Shown here: one piece after another, positions 46,794 through 57,561 of the stretch
Layout: every line of letters begins with the position of its first letter
How positions within the stretch are numbered: the first letter of the stretch is position 1
From: Pseudomonas rustica
GTDB lineage: Bacteria > Pseudomonadota > Gammaproteobacteria > Pseudomonadales > Pseudomonadaceae
Reading direction: 5' to 3'
Assembly (NCBI RefSeq): GCF_018336155.1
Contig: NZ_JAGYHF010000002.1
Coordinates: 496,001 to 560,000, forward strand
Length of the DNA stretch: 64,000 nt
The notes under the pieces: generated by a model
Told to the model about the DNA's origin: nothing
Database searches by the model: none
The model's input: the letters and a program-made list of their open reading frames with translations, nothing else
Program-made: the position numbers and the translations under genes

Positions 46794-47547
46794 TCAATAA
46801 GTGGGCGCCGAGCGCGCCCAGACCGATGAAGAAAACCCGTTTGAATAGTACGGCGCTGATGCGTTGCCGCAGCCATTGGCCGAGCAACATGCCCAGCACG
46901 GCGGGGATCAGCGCCAGCAGCGAGGCGCTCAATTCACCGCCGCCGAGTGCGCCGCGCCAGAGCAAACCGCCGGCCAGCGCCAGAGTCGAAACGGTGAAGG
47001 ACAGGCCGAGTGCCTGCACCAACTCGTCGCGGTTCAAACCCAGCGCCTGCAGGTAGGGCACCGCCGGAATCACGAACACGCCAGTGGCTGAAGTGATGAC
47101 GCCGGTGATTAAACCGCAGGCCGGGCCGAGCCAGGGTTCGTGGCGGGGATTTACGCTCAGCGTCGGCAGGAACAATCCGCTCAGCGCATACAACAGCAAC
47201 GCCGCGCCGAGCCCGCGTACCACCCAATGTTCCCCGGCCATGCCGATCCACAACGTGCCGATGCCGGTGCCGAGGAAGATCATCAACAGCATCGGCCAGA
47301 GGCGTTTGATCAGGCCTTTTAAATGCCCGCCGAATGCCAGTTGCCAGAGGTTGGTCAGGGTAGCCGGGATGATCAACAACGCGGCTGCCTGCGATGGCGC
47401 CATAGCCAGACCGAGCAGGCCCATGGCGACCGTGGGCAAGCCGAGGCCGATGATGCCTTTGATCAGGCCGGCGAGGATAAAGGTGGCGACGACCAGCAAT
47501 GACAGGGTCAGGCCCAGGTGTTGGTAGAAGTCTGTGAGTGTGTTCAT
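46783..47547 (-). CDS. TauE/SafE-family sulfite or anion exporter
   Basis: A 254-residue inner-membrane permease with seven or eight hydrophobic helices. It has the two-fold internal repeat of the family (GLIKGIIGLGLPTVAMGLLGLAM and GLITGVITSATGVFVIPAVPYLQALGL). Members export sulfite, sulfoacetate or related anions; no substrate is evident. It is monocistronic, and its 3' end overlaps the convergent monooxygenase gene by 11 bases. Confidence 0.92.
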   Translation of the reverse strand: MNTLTDFYQHLGLTLSLLVVATFILAGLIKGIIGLGLPTVAMGLLGLAMAPSQAAALLIIPATLTNLWQLAFGGHLKGLIKRLWPMLLMIFLGTGIGTLWIGMAGEHWVVRGLGAALLLYALSGLFLPTLSVNPRHEPWLGPACGLITGVITSATGVFVIPAVPYLQALGLNRDELVQALGLSFTVSTLALAGGLLWRGALGGGELSASLLALIPAVLGMLLGQWLRQRISAVLFKRVFFIGLGALGAHLLISG

Positions 47548-47648
47548 GGCGGTACTGTGCGCCAGTCGGGGTTGACTGAAAATCTGCCATATACTGAGGG
47601 TGCCTCTTCCAGAGCAAGAGGCTTAAATTTTTTTGAAGCTTCTGGCCT

Positions 47649-47723
47649 CATCGCGAGCAGGCTCACTCCTACATTAGATCGGTGGCGAACACAAAACCTG
47701 TAGGAGTGAGCCTGCTCGCGATG
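47649..47723. repeat. REP-like inverted repeat, class C variant
   Basis: Arms CATCGCGAGCAGGCTCACTC and its complement enclose about 25 bases in the gap between the divergent TauE/SafE and LysR genes, 37 bases before the LysR start. Confidence 0.88.
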
Positions 47724-47759
47724 GGGCCGGCCTAAACACCACAAAAACCGGCTGCCGAC

Positions 47760-48641
47760 ATGCACTTCGACCTCACCGACCTGCGCCTCTACCTGCACAT
47801 CCTCGACACCGGCAATATCACCGCCGGCGCCGCGCGCAGCCATTTATCCCTCGCCGCCGCCAGCGCCAGAATCCGCGCCATGGAAGCTTCGCTCGGCGCC
47901 GACTTCCTCGAACGCGGTCGCCGTGGCGTCACCCCGACCCCCGCCGGCAAAGCCCTCGCCCACCACGCGCGCATCCTCCTGCAACAAGCCGAACGTATGC
48001 AGCAGGATCTCGCCGACTACGCCCAAGGCGTCAAAGGCCAGGTGCGACTGCTGTGCAACACCACGGCGATCACCGAATACCTGCCGGAAGTGCTCGCCGA
48101 TTTCCTGCGCAATCACCCCAATCTCGACATCGATTTGCAGGAATTGCCGAGTGCGCGCATCACCCACGCCTTACGCCAAGGCGCAGCCGATCTCGGGATT
48201 GTTTCCGACGCCGTAGACACCCGCGACCTACAAACCCAACCCTTTCGCGATGATCCACTGGTACTGATTCTGCCCCTCGATCACCCGTTGTCTGACGCCG
48301 ACGAGGTCAGTTTCAGCGATGCGTTACACCATGATTTTGTAGGACTCAGCGCCAACAGCGCTTTGGCGATCTACCTCGAAGAACAGGCCCTGCACAGCGG
48401 CGCCCGCATGCAGGTGCGTATCCGCGCCGACGGTTTCGACGGCGTGATGCGCATGGTCAGCCATGGCGCCGGGCTCGCCATCGTGCCACTGGCCGCCATC
48501 GAACGTGCGGCGCCACGCAGCTTCAAAAGCGTTGCGCTCAACGAACCGTGGGCGCGCCGCACCTTGATGCTCTGCGCCAAGGACTTCACCGCCCTGCCGG
48601 GTTACGCCAAAGCCCTGCTACACGCCTTGACTCTCCCCTAA
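47760..48641 (+). CDS. LysR-family transcriptional regulator
   Basis: A 293-residue regulator with the winged helix at about 1-60 (LHILDTGNITAGAARSHLSLAAASARIRAME) and a substrate-binding domain after about residue 90. It is divergent from the TauE/SafE permease gene with a 212-base gap, the classical arrangement of a regulator and its target; such LysR-TauE pairs are common in pseudomonads. The signal molecule is unknown. The 147-base gap after it has no clear signal. Confidence 0.92.
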   Translation: MHFDLTDLRLYLHILDTGNITAGAARSHLSLAAASARIRAMEASLGADFLERGRRGVTPTPAGKALAHHARILLQQAERMQQDLADYAQGVKGQVRLLCNTTAITEYLPEVLADFLRNHPNLDIDLQELPSARITHALRQGAADLGIVSDAVDTRDLQTQPFRDDPLVLILPLDHPLSDADEVSFSDALHHDFVGLSANSALAIYLEEQALHSGARMQVRIRADGFDGVMRMVSHGAGLAIVPLAAIERAAPRSFKSVALNEPWARRTLMLCAKDFTALPGYAKALLHALTLP

Positions 48642-48788
48642 GGGGCAGACTTCATCCAAACTCATTCAGCCGCTGGAAAAACTCTGAACGTGCGCGCGTT
48701 TCTGAGCAGCTCGATGTCGACCCCAGACAACTGGGCAGCGCCCGGGCGCTATACGGTGCAACTTCAATTCCTTCTGCCCGGAGCTCCC

Positions 48789-49139
48789 ATGACCGCGACC
48801 GCCCCTATCACCGTTCTGCGCGACACCCACCCGCTGCCGGTACTCGATGCCTGCAAATGGGAAAAACTCGAGGGCGACCCGCACACCGTCAACCTCAACG
48901 CCTACACCAGCGAAGACGGCAGCAAGATCATGGGCACGTGGATCTGCACGCCGGGCAAGTGGCGCGTGGAATACGTGAAGTGGGAATACTGCCATTTCCA
49001 GGAAGGCTACTGCGTGATCACCCCGGACGGCATGGCGCCGATTCACTTGCGTGCTGGCGACATCTTTGTGATTGAGCCGGGGATGAAAGGTACGTGGGAA
49101 GTGGTTGAGACGGTGCGTAAGTATTTCGTGTTTGCCTGA
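48789..49139 (+). CDS. Cupin-domain protein (DUF861/(S)-ureidoglycine aminohydrolase-like)
   Basis: A 116-residue single cupin barrel. The segment GKWRVEYVKWEYCHFQEGYCVITPDG followed by LRAGDIFVIEPGMKGTWEVVE matches the small EutQ/DUF861 cupins in pseudomonads. It lacks the full His-rich metal site of classic cupins, having E and C in place of the paired His. Function is unknown. ATG 48789 gives the family start; the frame is open upstream to 48690 with no homology. Confidence 0.85.
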   Translation: MTATAPITVLRDTHPLPVLDACKWEKLEGDPHTVNLNAYTSEDGSKIMGTWICTPGKWRVEYVKWEYCHFQEGYCVITPDGMAPIHLRAGDIFVIEPGMKGTWEVVETVRKYFVFA

Positions 49140-49145
49140 TAAAGC

Positions 49146-49220
49146 AAAAGATCGCAGCCTTCGGCAGCTCCTACAGAAAACACAATCCCCTGTAGGATCT
49201 GCCGAAGGCTGCGATCTTTT
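49146..49220. repeat. REP-like inverted repeat, class A
   Basis: Arms AAAAGATCGCAGCCTTCGGC and its complement face each other seven bases after the cupin gene stop. The right arm ends in a run of seven T residues, so it could also terminate the cupin message. Confidence 0.88.
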
Positions 49221-49234
49221 TTTGGCACAAAAAA

Positions 49235-49265
49235 GCCGGGAAATCACCCGACGTGATTTCCCGGC
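49235..49265 (-). terminator. Rho-independent terminator for the minus strand
   Basis: GCCGGGAAATCAC at 49235-49247 pairs with GTGATTTCCCGGC at 49253-49265, with a five-base loop. On the minus strand the stem is followed by TTTTTT, so it ends transcripts coming from the mmsA-mmsB operon about 210 bases upstream. Confidence 0.85.
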
Positions 49266-49323
49266 AACACCTACTGCAAATTTTTAAACACACCCCAATG
49301 ATCCCTATGGAAATAGAGATCCC

Positions 49324-49445
49324 TGTGGCGAGGGGATTCATCCCCGATCGGCTGCGCAGCAGTCGCAAAACCTCAGTTCTCGGTTCACCTGAAAAAATGC
49401 AGGGGGCCGCTTCGCGACCCATCGGGGATAAATCCCCTCACCACA
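49324..49445. repeat. REP-like inverted repeat, class B
   Basis: Arms TGTGGCGAGGGGATTCATCC and its near complement lie between the mmsB stop (49476) and the minus-strand terminator, so they end up in the 3' tail of the mms transcript. The left arm has one mismatch compared with the other class B copies. Confidence 0.88.
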
Positions 49446-49475
49446 TAAGCCCTTCCACCTCAAACTTTTGAACTG

Positions 49476-50363
49476 TTACTGCGGTTTCCGGTAACTGTTG
49501 ATAATCGCCGAGAAGTCTTTCCCGCCATCCCCACGCTGACTCATCGCCTGATACAACTGCTGCGCCACCGCGCCAAGCACCACCGGCTGATGCGCCTGAC
49601 GCGCTGCTTCCGTCGCCAGGCCCAAATCCTTCAGCATCAATTCCGCACCGAACCCACCGGTGTACCCCCGCGAGGCCGGCGCCGTTTCAACAATCCCCGG
49701 CCACGGGTTGTACATCTCCGAACTCCAGCAGCGTCCGGTCGAGCTGTTGATGATCCCGGCCAGCACCGACGTATCAATCCCCAACGCATCGCCCAGCGCC
49801 ATCGCTTCACTGACGCCAACCATCGAAATCGCCAGCAGCAAGTTGTTGCAGATCTTGGCGATCTGCCCGGTGCCGACTTCACCGCAATGCACAATGTTGC
49901 GGCCCATCTGCGCCAGCACCGGTTGCAGTGTGGCGAACAGTTCTGGCGTGGCGCCGACCATAAAGGTCAACGTCCCGGCCGTCGCGCCGCCCGTACCGCC
50001 AGACACCGGCGCATCCGCCATGGCCACGCCTTGTTTGGCGGCAGCGGCAGCCACATCACGCGCCGTCTGCGGATCAATCGTGCTGCAATCCACTGCCGGC
50101 ACGCCTTTGCCAATTCCGGCCAAAACGCCGTCCTCACCCAACCAGACACTGCGCACATGCACAGCGGCCGGCAGCATGGTGATCACCAGTTCAGCATCCT
50201 CGGCCGCCTCACGCGCCGAAGCGCGAATGCTGCCGCCGAGTTGTTCCAGTTCCGCCAACACGGTTTTATTGAGGTCGACCAGGTTCAGCGAGTGGCCAGC
50301 CTTGATCAGGTTGCGCGCCATCGGCGCGCCCATGTTGCCCAGCCCGATAAATGCGATTTTCAT
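49476..50363 (-). CDS. mmsB: 3-hydroxyisobutyrate dehydrogenase
   Basis: A 295-residue NAD-dependent dehydrogenase that converts 3-hydroxyisobutyrate to methylmalonate semialdehyde in valine catabolism. The N terminus MKIAFIGLGNMGAPMARNLI is the NAD-binding loop. The substrate motif is DAPVSGGTGGATAGTL, and the catalytic Lys lies in GQIAKICNNLLLA. It starts nine bases after mmsA, in the order and spacing typical of the mmsAB operon of pseudomonads. Confidence 0.95.
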   Translation of the reverse strand: MKIAFIGLGNMGAPMARNLIKAGHSLNLVDLNKTVLAELEQLGGSIRASAREAAEDAELVITMLPAAVHVRSVWLGEDGVLAGIGKGVPAVDCSTIDPQTARDVAAAAAKQGVAMADAPVSGGTGGATAGTLTFMVGATPELFATLQPVLAQMGRNIVHCGEVGTGQIAKICNNLLLAISMVGVSEAMALGDALGIDTSVLAGIINSSTGRCWSSEMYNPWPGIVETAPASRGYTGGFGAELMLKDLGLATEAARQAHQPVVLGAVAQQLYQAMSQRGDGGKDFSAIINSYRKPQ

Positions 50364-50372
50364 GGCCGATCC

Positions 50373-51899
<1,527 letters not shown>

Positions 51900-51933
51900 G
51901 CTGGTCTCCGAAACTTGTTTTTATCGTAGGAGC

Positions 51934-52033
51934 CAAGGCGAAAGGTTCGCCTTGAGATGAGGCGTGTGTCACGAATTGGTTGTCGGACTGTTTTTGGAGT
52001 ATAGATGTGCAAACTTCTAATAAGAACGCACAT
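51934..52033. promoter_or_regulatory. Operator-like palindromes in the mmsA/LysR divergent promoter
   Basis: Two dyads lie in the 149-base gap. CAAGGCGAA at 51934-51942 pairs with TTCGCCTTG at 51946-51954. ATGTGC at 52005-52010 pairs with GCACAT at 52028-52033, with an inner TTCT-AATA-AGAA dyad. The latter lies just before the LysR start and is a good candidate for LysR binding and autoregulation; assignment is by eye. Confidence 0.45.
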
Positions 52034-52048
52034 AAAAGCCCGTCCATC

Positions 52049-52996
52049 ATGCAAAAAAACATCACCTCTCTAGGTTCGCTGAACTGGGACGACCTCAAGT
52101 TTTTCCTCGAAGTCGCCCGCACCCGCAAGGCCAGCACCGCCGCCAAACGCCTGGCCGTCGACTACACCACGGTGTCGCGACGGATCAGTTCGCTGGAAGC
52201 GGCGCTCGGCACGCTGCTGTTTGAAAAGTCGCGCACCAGCGGTTTCGTCCTGACCGCTGAAGGCCAGCGTTTGCTCGGTTATGCCGAGTCGATTGAAAGC
52301 ACGTTGCACATGGCTTGCGAGCAGGTCTCCGGCTCCGGCGTCGCCTTGTCCGGCCACGTGCGCATGGGCTGCACCGAAGGTTTCGGCAGTTTTTTCATCA
52401 CCCCGCAACTGAGCCATTTCGTCGACGCCTACCCGGCGATCTCAGTGGACATCCTGCCGCTGCCGCACTTCATCAGCCTGTCCAAACGCGAGGCCGACAT
52501 CGTCATCGCCCTCGAACGCCCGGAACACGGGCCGTACGTCTGCTGCAAACTCTGCGACTACCGTTTGCAGCTCTACGCAACCCAGGACTATCTGGACAAA
52601 CACCCACCGATCCGCCGCCCGGCAGATTTGGGCAAGCATCAATTCATCAGTTATGTGGACGATCTGGCGTTCAGCTCGGAGCTGCTCTACCTGGCCAACG
52701 TGCTGCCCGGTGCCCACGCAAATTTGCGCAGCACCAGCGTGATCGCGCAATTCGTCGCAGCGCAGCAAGGCCGCTCACTGGCGATTCTGCCGTGCTTCCT
52801 CGCCGCGCAGGATCCGCGCTTGCTGCCGGTGCTGCCGGAGGAAATCAACATCACCCGGCAGTTCTGGATGTACTGCCGGGAGGATCTGCGGAAGTTGAAG
52901 CGGATCACTTTGTTGTGGGATTACATCCGCGAGGTGACTGAACAGAATCAGGGTCTGTTGATGGGCGAGACCCGCGAGATGCAGTTCGCCGATTAG
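52049..52996 (+). CDS. LysR-family transcriptional regulator, candidate mmsAB regulator
   Basis: A 315-residue regulator. Helix-turn-helix residues about 12-45 are typical (FFLEVARTRKASTAAKRLAVDYTTVSRRISSLEAAL); the substrate-binding domain follows. It is divergent from mmsA, so control of valine catabolism is likely. The open frame reaches back to 51980 but runs through the palindromic promoter; ATG 52049 gives a normal N terminus. Its stop overlaps the convergent yfiB-like gene by four bases. Confidence 0.9.
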   Translation: MQKNITSLGSLNWDDLKFFLEVARTRKASTAAKRLAVDYTTVSRRISSLEAALGTLLFEKSRTSGFVLTAEGQRLLGYAESIESTLHMACEQVSGSGVALSGHVRMGCTEGFGSFFITPQLSHFVDAYPAISVDILPLPHFISLSKREADIVIALERPEHGPYVCCKLCDYRLQLYATQDYLDKHPPIRRPADLGKHQFISYVDDLAFSSELLYLANVLPGAHANLRSTSVIAQFVAAQQGRSLAILPCFLAAQDPRLLPVLPEEINITRQFWMYCREDLRKLKRITLLWDYIREVTEQNQGLLMGETREMQFAD

Positions 52997-53487
52997 TCAG
53001 CGCTGACCACGATCGCCACCCGGCGGTTTTCCGTGCGGCCGGCGGCGGTGCTGTTGGAGGCCACCGGGTCTTTGCTGCCCAGGCCTTGCAGCTGGATGTT
53101 CTCTTGCTTCATGCCGACGGTACTGAGCACGGCGGCCACACTTTTCGCGCGGCGCAGCGACAGTTGCTGGTTGTAGGTTTCTTTGCCCGATGCATCGGTG
53201 TGGCCATCGACTCGCACGCGTTCAATGCCGACACCGAGCAAGGCTTTGCCGATGCGCTCGACGATTTCGGTGCTTTGATTGTTCAGGCTTTCGACGTCGC
53301 TGCCAAACAGCACTTTGCCCGACAGGCCAAATTCCCAGCCCTCATCGGTCAGCTCGAAACCTTGTTGTTTGAGCACGGCGACTTGCGCCGGGGTCAGGCC
53401 TTTTTGCGGCGCGGTCTGGCAACCGGTCAGGGCCAATAAGGCCATCAACAGCACGGCGGAGAACAATCGAAATGGAAGTTTGAACAC
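52993..53487 (-). CDS. yfiB: OmpA-family outer-membrane lipoprotein, YfiB
   Basis: A 164-residue lipoprotein with lipobox LALTGC, then an OmpA-like peptidoglycan-binding domain (VRVDGHTDASGKETYNQQLSLRRAKSVAAVL, GRTENRRVAIVV). In P. aeruginosa YfiB sequesters the periplasmic inhibitor YfiR at the outer membrane and thereby activates the cyclase YfiN. It is the last gene of the yfiR-yfiN-yfiB operon, five bases after yfiN. Confidence 0.93.
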   Translation of the reverse strand: MFKLPFRLFSAVLLMALLALTGCQTAPQKGLTPAQVAVLKQQGFELTDEGWEFGLSGKVLFGSDVESLNNQSTEIVERIGKALLGVGIERVRVDGHTDASGKETYNQQLSLRRAKSVAAVLSTVGMKQENIQLQGLGSKDPVASNSTAAGRTENRRVAIVVSAD

Positions 53488-53492
53488 GGGAA

Positions 53493-54761
53493 TCAGCTCC
53501 TGGTTTGAACGGGATCGACCGGGTGCTCCGACCCGGCCGTGAATTGCGCGCCACGGGAGAGGCGCTTGGCTTGATACATCGCCGCGTCGGCAGCGTTGAG
53601 CAGGGCGCCGGGGGTGGCGCCATGATCAGGGAAAACCGCGATGCCGATACTGAGCGACGTCACGACACTGGTGTCGCCGGGCAACGCGATGGGCGTGTCC
53701 ATGCTGGCGAGAATCTTGTCGGCAATGCGTTCGGCATCTTCGATCTTGTGCAACGGCGTGAGCAGCACGGCGAACTCGTCACCGCCCAATCGCGCGACCA
53801 AATCTTCTTCACGCAACTGTGCGCGGACACGATTGGCAATCGCCACCAGCACTGCGTCGCCGGCGGCATGGCCGAAATTGTCATTGATGCCTTTGAAACG
53901 GTCGCTGTCGAGAAACAGCACCGCCACGCGCTCGTTGAGCTTGCTGGCGTTACGCAGGGCACGCATCAAGCGGCCTTCAAAAAAGGCGCGGTTGGGCAGA
54001 CCGGTAAGGCTGTCGTGGCTGGCCTGGTGCGCGAGGGTTTCGTTTTCGCTTTGCAGGTTGCTCTGCCAGGATTCAAGTTCGTCGAGCAGGGCATTGAAGT
54101 CGTTGCCGAGGTTGTCCAGCTCGGCGATTTGCGCCGGTGGCACGCGGCGATCCAGCGCCCGTTCGCTGCGTGCGGCGTGGGCCACGGTGGCGAGGCTGCG
54201 CAGCGGGCCGATGATTTCACGCAGTTGCCGGCGCGCCAGATAGATCGCCACAAAAGCGCTGATCGCGGTGCAAAGAATGATCCCCGCCAGACCGCTCAGC
54301 AGAAAGCGCATCAGGCTGCCGCCGTGTCCGGTGAGCAAGATTCGGCCGATTTCATGCTCTTGATGCACGATCGGCAGGCTGATCGGTTTTTCCAGAAGGG
54401 CGCGGGTGATCTGCATTTCCAGATCGGAGAACAGGCCGTTTTCCGCGCGATGCCAGCGCGCCAGCAATTTCCCCTGAGCGTCCAGTACTTGCGCGTCGGC
54501 GACTTCTTCGGTCGAAGCGATCATTTCCAGCGCTTCCGTCGCCGCCGCTTTGTCGTTGAACACCACCGCGGCTTCCACGGTGTAGCTGATCGAACGGGCG
54601 ATCAGATGCAAGTTATGGTCGGCATAAACCCGCAAAGCCAGAACTCCGAGCAGCGTCAGCGAGACACTGGCCATCGCTACCGCCAGCAACGCCACGGTTA
54701 AATGTCCACGGCCCAGTACCGAGCCCAACGTGGGACGCTTATTCGATCTGAACAATTTCAT
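53493..54761 (-). CDS. yfiN: Membrane diguanylate cyclase YfiN (TpbB)
   Basis: A 422-residue c-di-GMP synthase. Two membrane helices (about 22-46 and 155-175) bracket a periplasmic PAS-like domain, followed by a HAMP region and a GGDEF domain from about 245. The active-site motif is intact (ARLGGDEFAVLL), as is the start SHDSLTGLPNRAFF. No RxxD inhibitory site is seen before GGDEF. The product raises c-di-GMP, favouring biofilm and small-colony growth. It overlaps yfiR by ATGA, so repressor and enzyme are coupled. Confidence 0.94.
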   Translation of the reverse strand: MKLFRSNKRPTLGSVLGRGHLTVALLAVAMASVSLTLLGVLALRVYADHNLHLIARSISYTVEAAVVFNDKAAATEALEMIASTEEVADAQVLDAQGKLLARWHRAENGLFSDLEMQITRALLEKPISLPIVHQEHEIGRILLTGHGGSLMRFLLSGLAGIILCTAISAFVAIYLARRQLREIIGPLRSLATVAHAARSERALDRRVPPAQIAELDNLGNDFNALLDELESWQSNLQSENETLAHQASHDSLTGLPNRAFFEGRLMRALRNASKLNERVAVLFLDSDRFKGINDNFGHAAGDAVLVAIANRVRAQLREEDLVARLGGDEFAVLLTPLHKIEDAERIADKILASMDTPIALPGDTSVVTSLSIGIAVFPDHGATPGALLNAADAAMYQAKRLSRGAQFTAGSEHPVDPVQTRS

Positions 54762-55333
54762 GGGGCCGCCGATTTACGGCGCGACAACTGCAGCACGCTC
54801 GGGTGAATGCGCACGCCACTGCGGGCAACGGAGTCGAGATTGACTTCAAAGGACACCTGCTCGTCACCGACACGCAGGCAGAACAGACTGCCGACCGTGC
54901 ATTGGTCGTCGGCTTCGCTGATGCTAAGCACCGGGTGTCCGATCAATGCGGCGAACAGGCGACTGCGCTCATCGGCGGTGAGCTTGCCGATGTACACGGC
55001 ATTGCATTCGCTGACGATGGCCGGGTTATCGGCCAGCAAGCGGCGCACGACAACCGGTCGGCCGGTGGCTTGAGTGGTGCCTTTGACCAGGTCGTCGGTG
55101 TATTCGGTGGGGCCGACGATGCACAGACGCAATTGCGCAGGCTCTACCGGCCAGCGAGCATAACTGAGGATGCCCAGCACGACTTGGGTGACAGATTTGG
55201 CGCGTTGTTCGGCCATGCCCGTCGGCGCTTGCGGTTGTGCGACGGCCACGCTCGTCAACAACCAGAGCAGGCCGACAAGCAGCGCGTGCTTGCAGCCAAC
55301 CACGCGCTCTGCCGCCCAGACAGACACCTTCAT
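54758..55333 (-). CDS. yfiR: Periplasmic inhibitor YfiR
   Basis: A 191-residue periplasmic protein with a signal peptide (ALLVGLLWLLTSVAVAQ). It has the conserved YfiR segments QVVLGILSYARWP, LRLCIVGPTEYTD and the C-terminal QCTVGSLFCLRVGDEQVSFEVNLDSVARSGVRIHPSVL. Four Cys residues (RLC, SEC, DDQC, SLFC) match the disulfide pairs through which YfiR senses redox state. It binds the periplasmic domain of YfiN and shuts it off. The open frame begins at 55381, but ATG 55333 gives the signal peptide. Confidence 0.93.
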   Translation of the reverse strand: MKVSVWAAERVVGCKHALLVGLLWLLTSVAVAQPQAPTGMAEQRAKSVTQVVLGILSYARWPVEPAQLRLCIVGPTEYTDDLVKGTTQATGRPVVVRRLLADNPAIVSECNAVYIGKLTADERSRLFAALIGHPVLSISEADDQCTVGSLFCLRVGDEQVSFEVNLDSVARSGVRIHPSVLQLSRRKSAAP

Positions 55334-55452
55334 GCAGGGATTCTCTTGGATCTTACCGAAATGATGCCGCAACGATAGCACAGCGGCGAATGGCCAGCGA
55401 GGCAGCGACCTCTGACTGGTCGGTCAGAAACCGCTGGCCGTCATCGCGGTTA

Positions 55453-57561
55453 TCATTCAGGAGACTGGGCGCCCTCCTCCAGTTCCAGCATTAGTCCGCT
55501 GAGGCGTTTGACCTTGCGTTGTACAGCCTCTTCGAACACCCCGGCACGCGGTTCGATCAGGGTGAACCAGTGCTTGGCTCGGGTGATCCCCGTGTAGATC
55601 AACTCCTTGGTCAGCACCGGATTCAGGGCATCCGGCAAGATCAACGCGGTATGGGCAAATTCCGAGCCCTGGGATTTGTGTACGGTCATGGCGTACACGG
55701 TTTCCACATCGTTTAGCCGACTCGGCAGGACGAAACGCACGCCGCCCTGACCGTCATTGCGCGGAAACGCCACGCGCAGCACCGGTTTGCCGGCGTCGGG
55801 CCCTTCACGTTCCGGCAGTTTGAGGGCGATGCCGATGTCGCCGTTCATCAAGCCCAGACCGTAGTCGTTGCGGGTCATCAACACCGGCCGGCCTTCGTAC
55901 CATTGCTGGTCGTGCTCGATCAGCCGGGCCTTGAGCAACGCGGCGGTGATGCGCTGGTTCAAACCTTCAACGCCCCACGGGCCTTTGCGTACCGCGCACA
56001 ACAACTGGAAGGTGTCGAACGCCTGCAAGACGTCGCGGGCCCAGAGAATCCAGTCCGGATGTTCCAGCGGTTTGCCAGATGCAGGGCGTTGATTGCGCAG
56101 CACGCTCAGGTAATGCCGATACCCCTGCGGGCCCTCGCCATGACCGTCGAGCAGCAGCCGCTCGAGTTTGTGATCGTGCTCGCCCTTGAGCGGCAGCGAA
56201 AACACATCGTCATAGTGCCCCGCCGCGAGCAATTGCCGCGCCTCTTCCGGAAGCTGCTGATTGACCCGCCGCGCCAGTTGACCGATGCCGCTGCCTTCAC
56301 CGAAACGCCGCGAGTGACGCAACATCACCACTTGCTGAGCCAGCGGATGCGAGCCGTCGAGATCTTCGTGCAGACCACTGTCCTGCAACGACTCACCGCT
56401 GACCGACTCCAGCCATTGGCGGGTTTGCCGGTTGTACCAGCCGCCCTCGGCATCGCGGCACAGATCACCCAGCACCGCACCTGCCTCCACGGACGCCAAC
56501 TGATCCTTGTCGCCGAGCAACACCAGTCGCGCATGGGCCGGCAAGGCGTCGAGCAGATTGGCCATCATTTCCAGGTCGATCATCGAGGCTTCGTCGACCA
56601 CCAGCACATCCAGCGGTAGACGATTACCGGCGTGATGGCGGAAATGTCGGGTGCCCGGACGACTGCCGAGCAAACGATGCACAGTAGTCACGTCACAGGG
56701 AATTTTCGCCCGCACGTCTTCGCTGACTTTCAGCGATTGCACTTGCTGGCTGATCGACTCGGTCAAGCGTGCGGCGGCTTTACCGGTGGGCGCTGCCAGG
56801 CGAATGCGCAACGGATGACCGGCCTCCACCGCCGGCGCCTGCAGCAACGCCAGCAAACGCACGACCGTGGTGGTTTTACCGGTACCGGGGCCGCCGGTGA
56901 CGATGCTGAAGGCACCGCGCGTGGCGAGCGCACAAGCGAGCTTTTGCCAGTCGATGACCTCGCCGGACTTGGCTGAACCGAACAGCTCATTTAGGCGCTG
57001 CGGCAGATCGGCCGGCGTCGCTTCGGATTGGGCGAGACGCTGGCGCAACGCGGAATCGATACGCCGCTCGTAAGCCCAGTAGCGCCGCAAGTACAGACGC
57101 TTCGAGGACAACACCAGCGGGCGTTGCTGAGCTTCTTCACTGGTATCGGCAGCCAGGGCGACCAGAGCACTGCCCGCCAGAGCCTTGCACCAATGAGCAC
57201 CGTCGAGCGCCTCAAGCAATTGCGAAGGCAGCAGCAAGACGCCACCCTGCACATCGCCTTCGGGCGGCAATGACAGCGCAAAGTCCGGCGCCTTGAGGGT
57301 TTCGAACAGATCCAGACAAACGTGACCATGGCCGAGTTGATGGCTGGTCAGTGCGGCCGCGAGCAACACCAGCGGATCGGTGTCGGGTTCGAGCTCATGC
57401 AGAAACGCCACGAATGCCTTGTCCAGTGCACGCAGCCAGCCGCGCTCGACCCAGCGGGTGAGCAAGAGCAACAAGTCTTCGGCGCGGGTCAGCGGCGAAA
57501 GTCTCGACAGGCTGTCGGCGGCCAAAGGCGTCGGCAGCAGATCGGCGAAGGTGCGGCTCAT
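55453..57561 (-). CDS. recD: Exodeoxyribonuclease V subunit alpha, RecD
   Basis: A 702-residue 5'-3' helicase of the RecBCD complex. Walker A is VTGGPGTGKTTTVVRLLALL (about residues 234-253), with DEASMIDLEMMANLL (Walker B) and VHKSQGSEFAH, MTVHKSQG of motif V/VI. Its start overlaps the recB stop by four bases (ATGA), so the three subunits are made in a coupled order. Confidence 0.95.
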   Translation of the reverse strand: MSRTFADLLPTPLAADSLSRLSPLTRAEDLLLLLTRWVERGWLRALDKAFVAFLHELEPDTDPLVLLAAALTSHQLGHGHVCLDLFETLKAPDFALSLPPEGDVQGGVLLLPSQLLEALDGAHWCKALAGSALVALAADTSEEAQQRPLVLSSKRLYLRRYWAYERRIDSALRQRLAQSEATPADLPQRLNELFGSAKSGEVIDWQKLACALATRGAFSIVTGGPGTGKTTTVVRLLALLQAPAVEAGHPLRIRLAAPTGKAAARLTESISQQVQSLKVSEDVRAKIPCDVTTVHRLLGSRPGTRHFRHHAGNRLPLDVLVVDEASMIDLEMMANLLDALPAHARLVLLGDKDQLASVEAGAVLGDLCRDAEGGWYNRQTRQWLESVSGESLQDSGLHEDLDGSHPLAQQVVMLRHSRRFGEGSGIGQLARRVNQQLPEEARQLLAAGHYDDVFSLPLKGEHDHKLERLLLDGHGEGPQGYRHYLSVLRNQRPASGKPLEHPDWILWARDVLQAFDTFQLLCAVRKGPWGVEGLNQRITAALLKARLIEHDQQWYEGRPVLMTRNDYGLGLMNGDIGIALKLPEREGPDAGKPVLRVAFPRNDGQGGVRFVLPSRLNDVETVYAMTVHKSQGSEFAHTALILPDALNPVLTKELIYTGITRAKHWFTLIEPRAGVFEEAVQRKVKRLSGLMLELEEGAQSPE

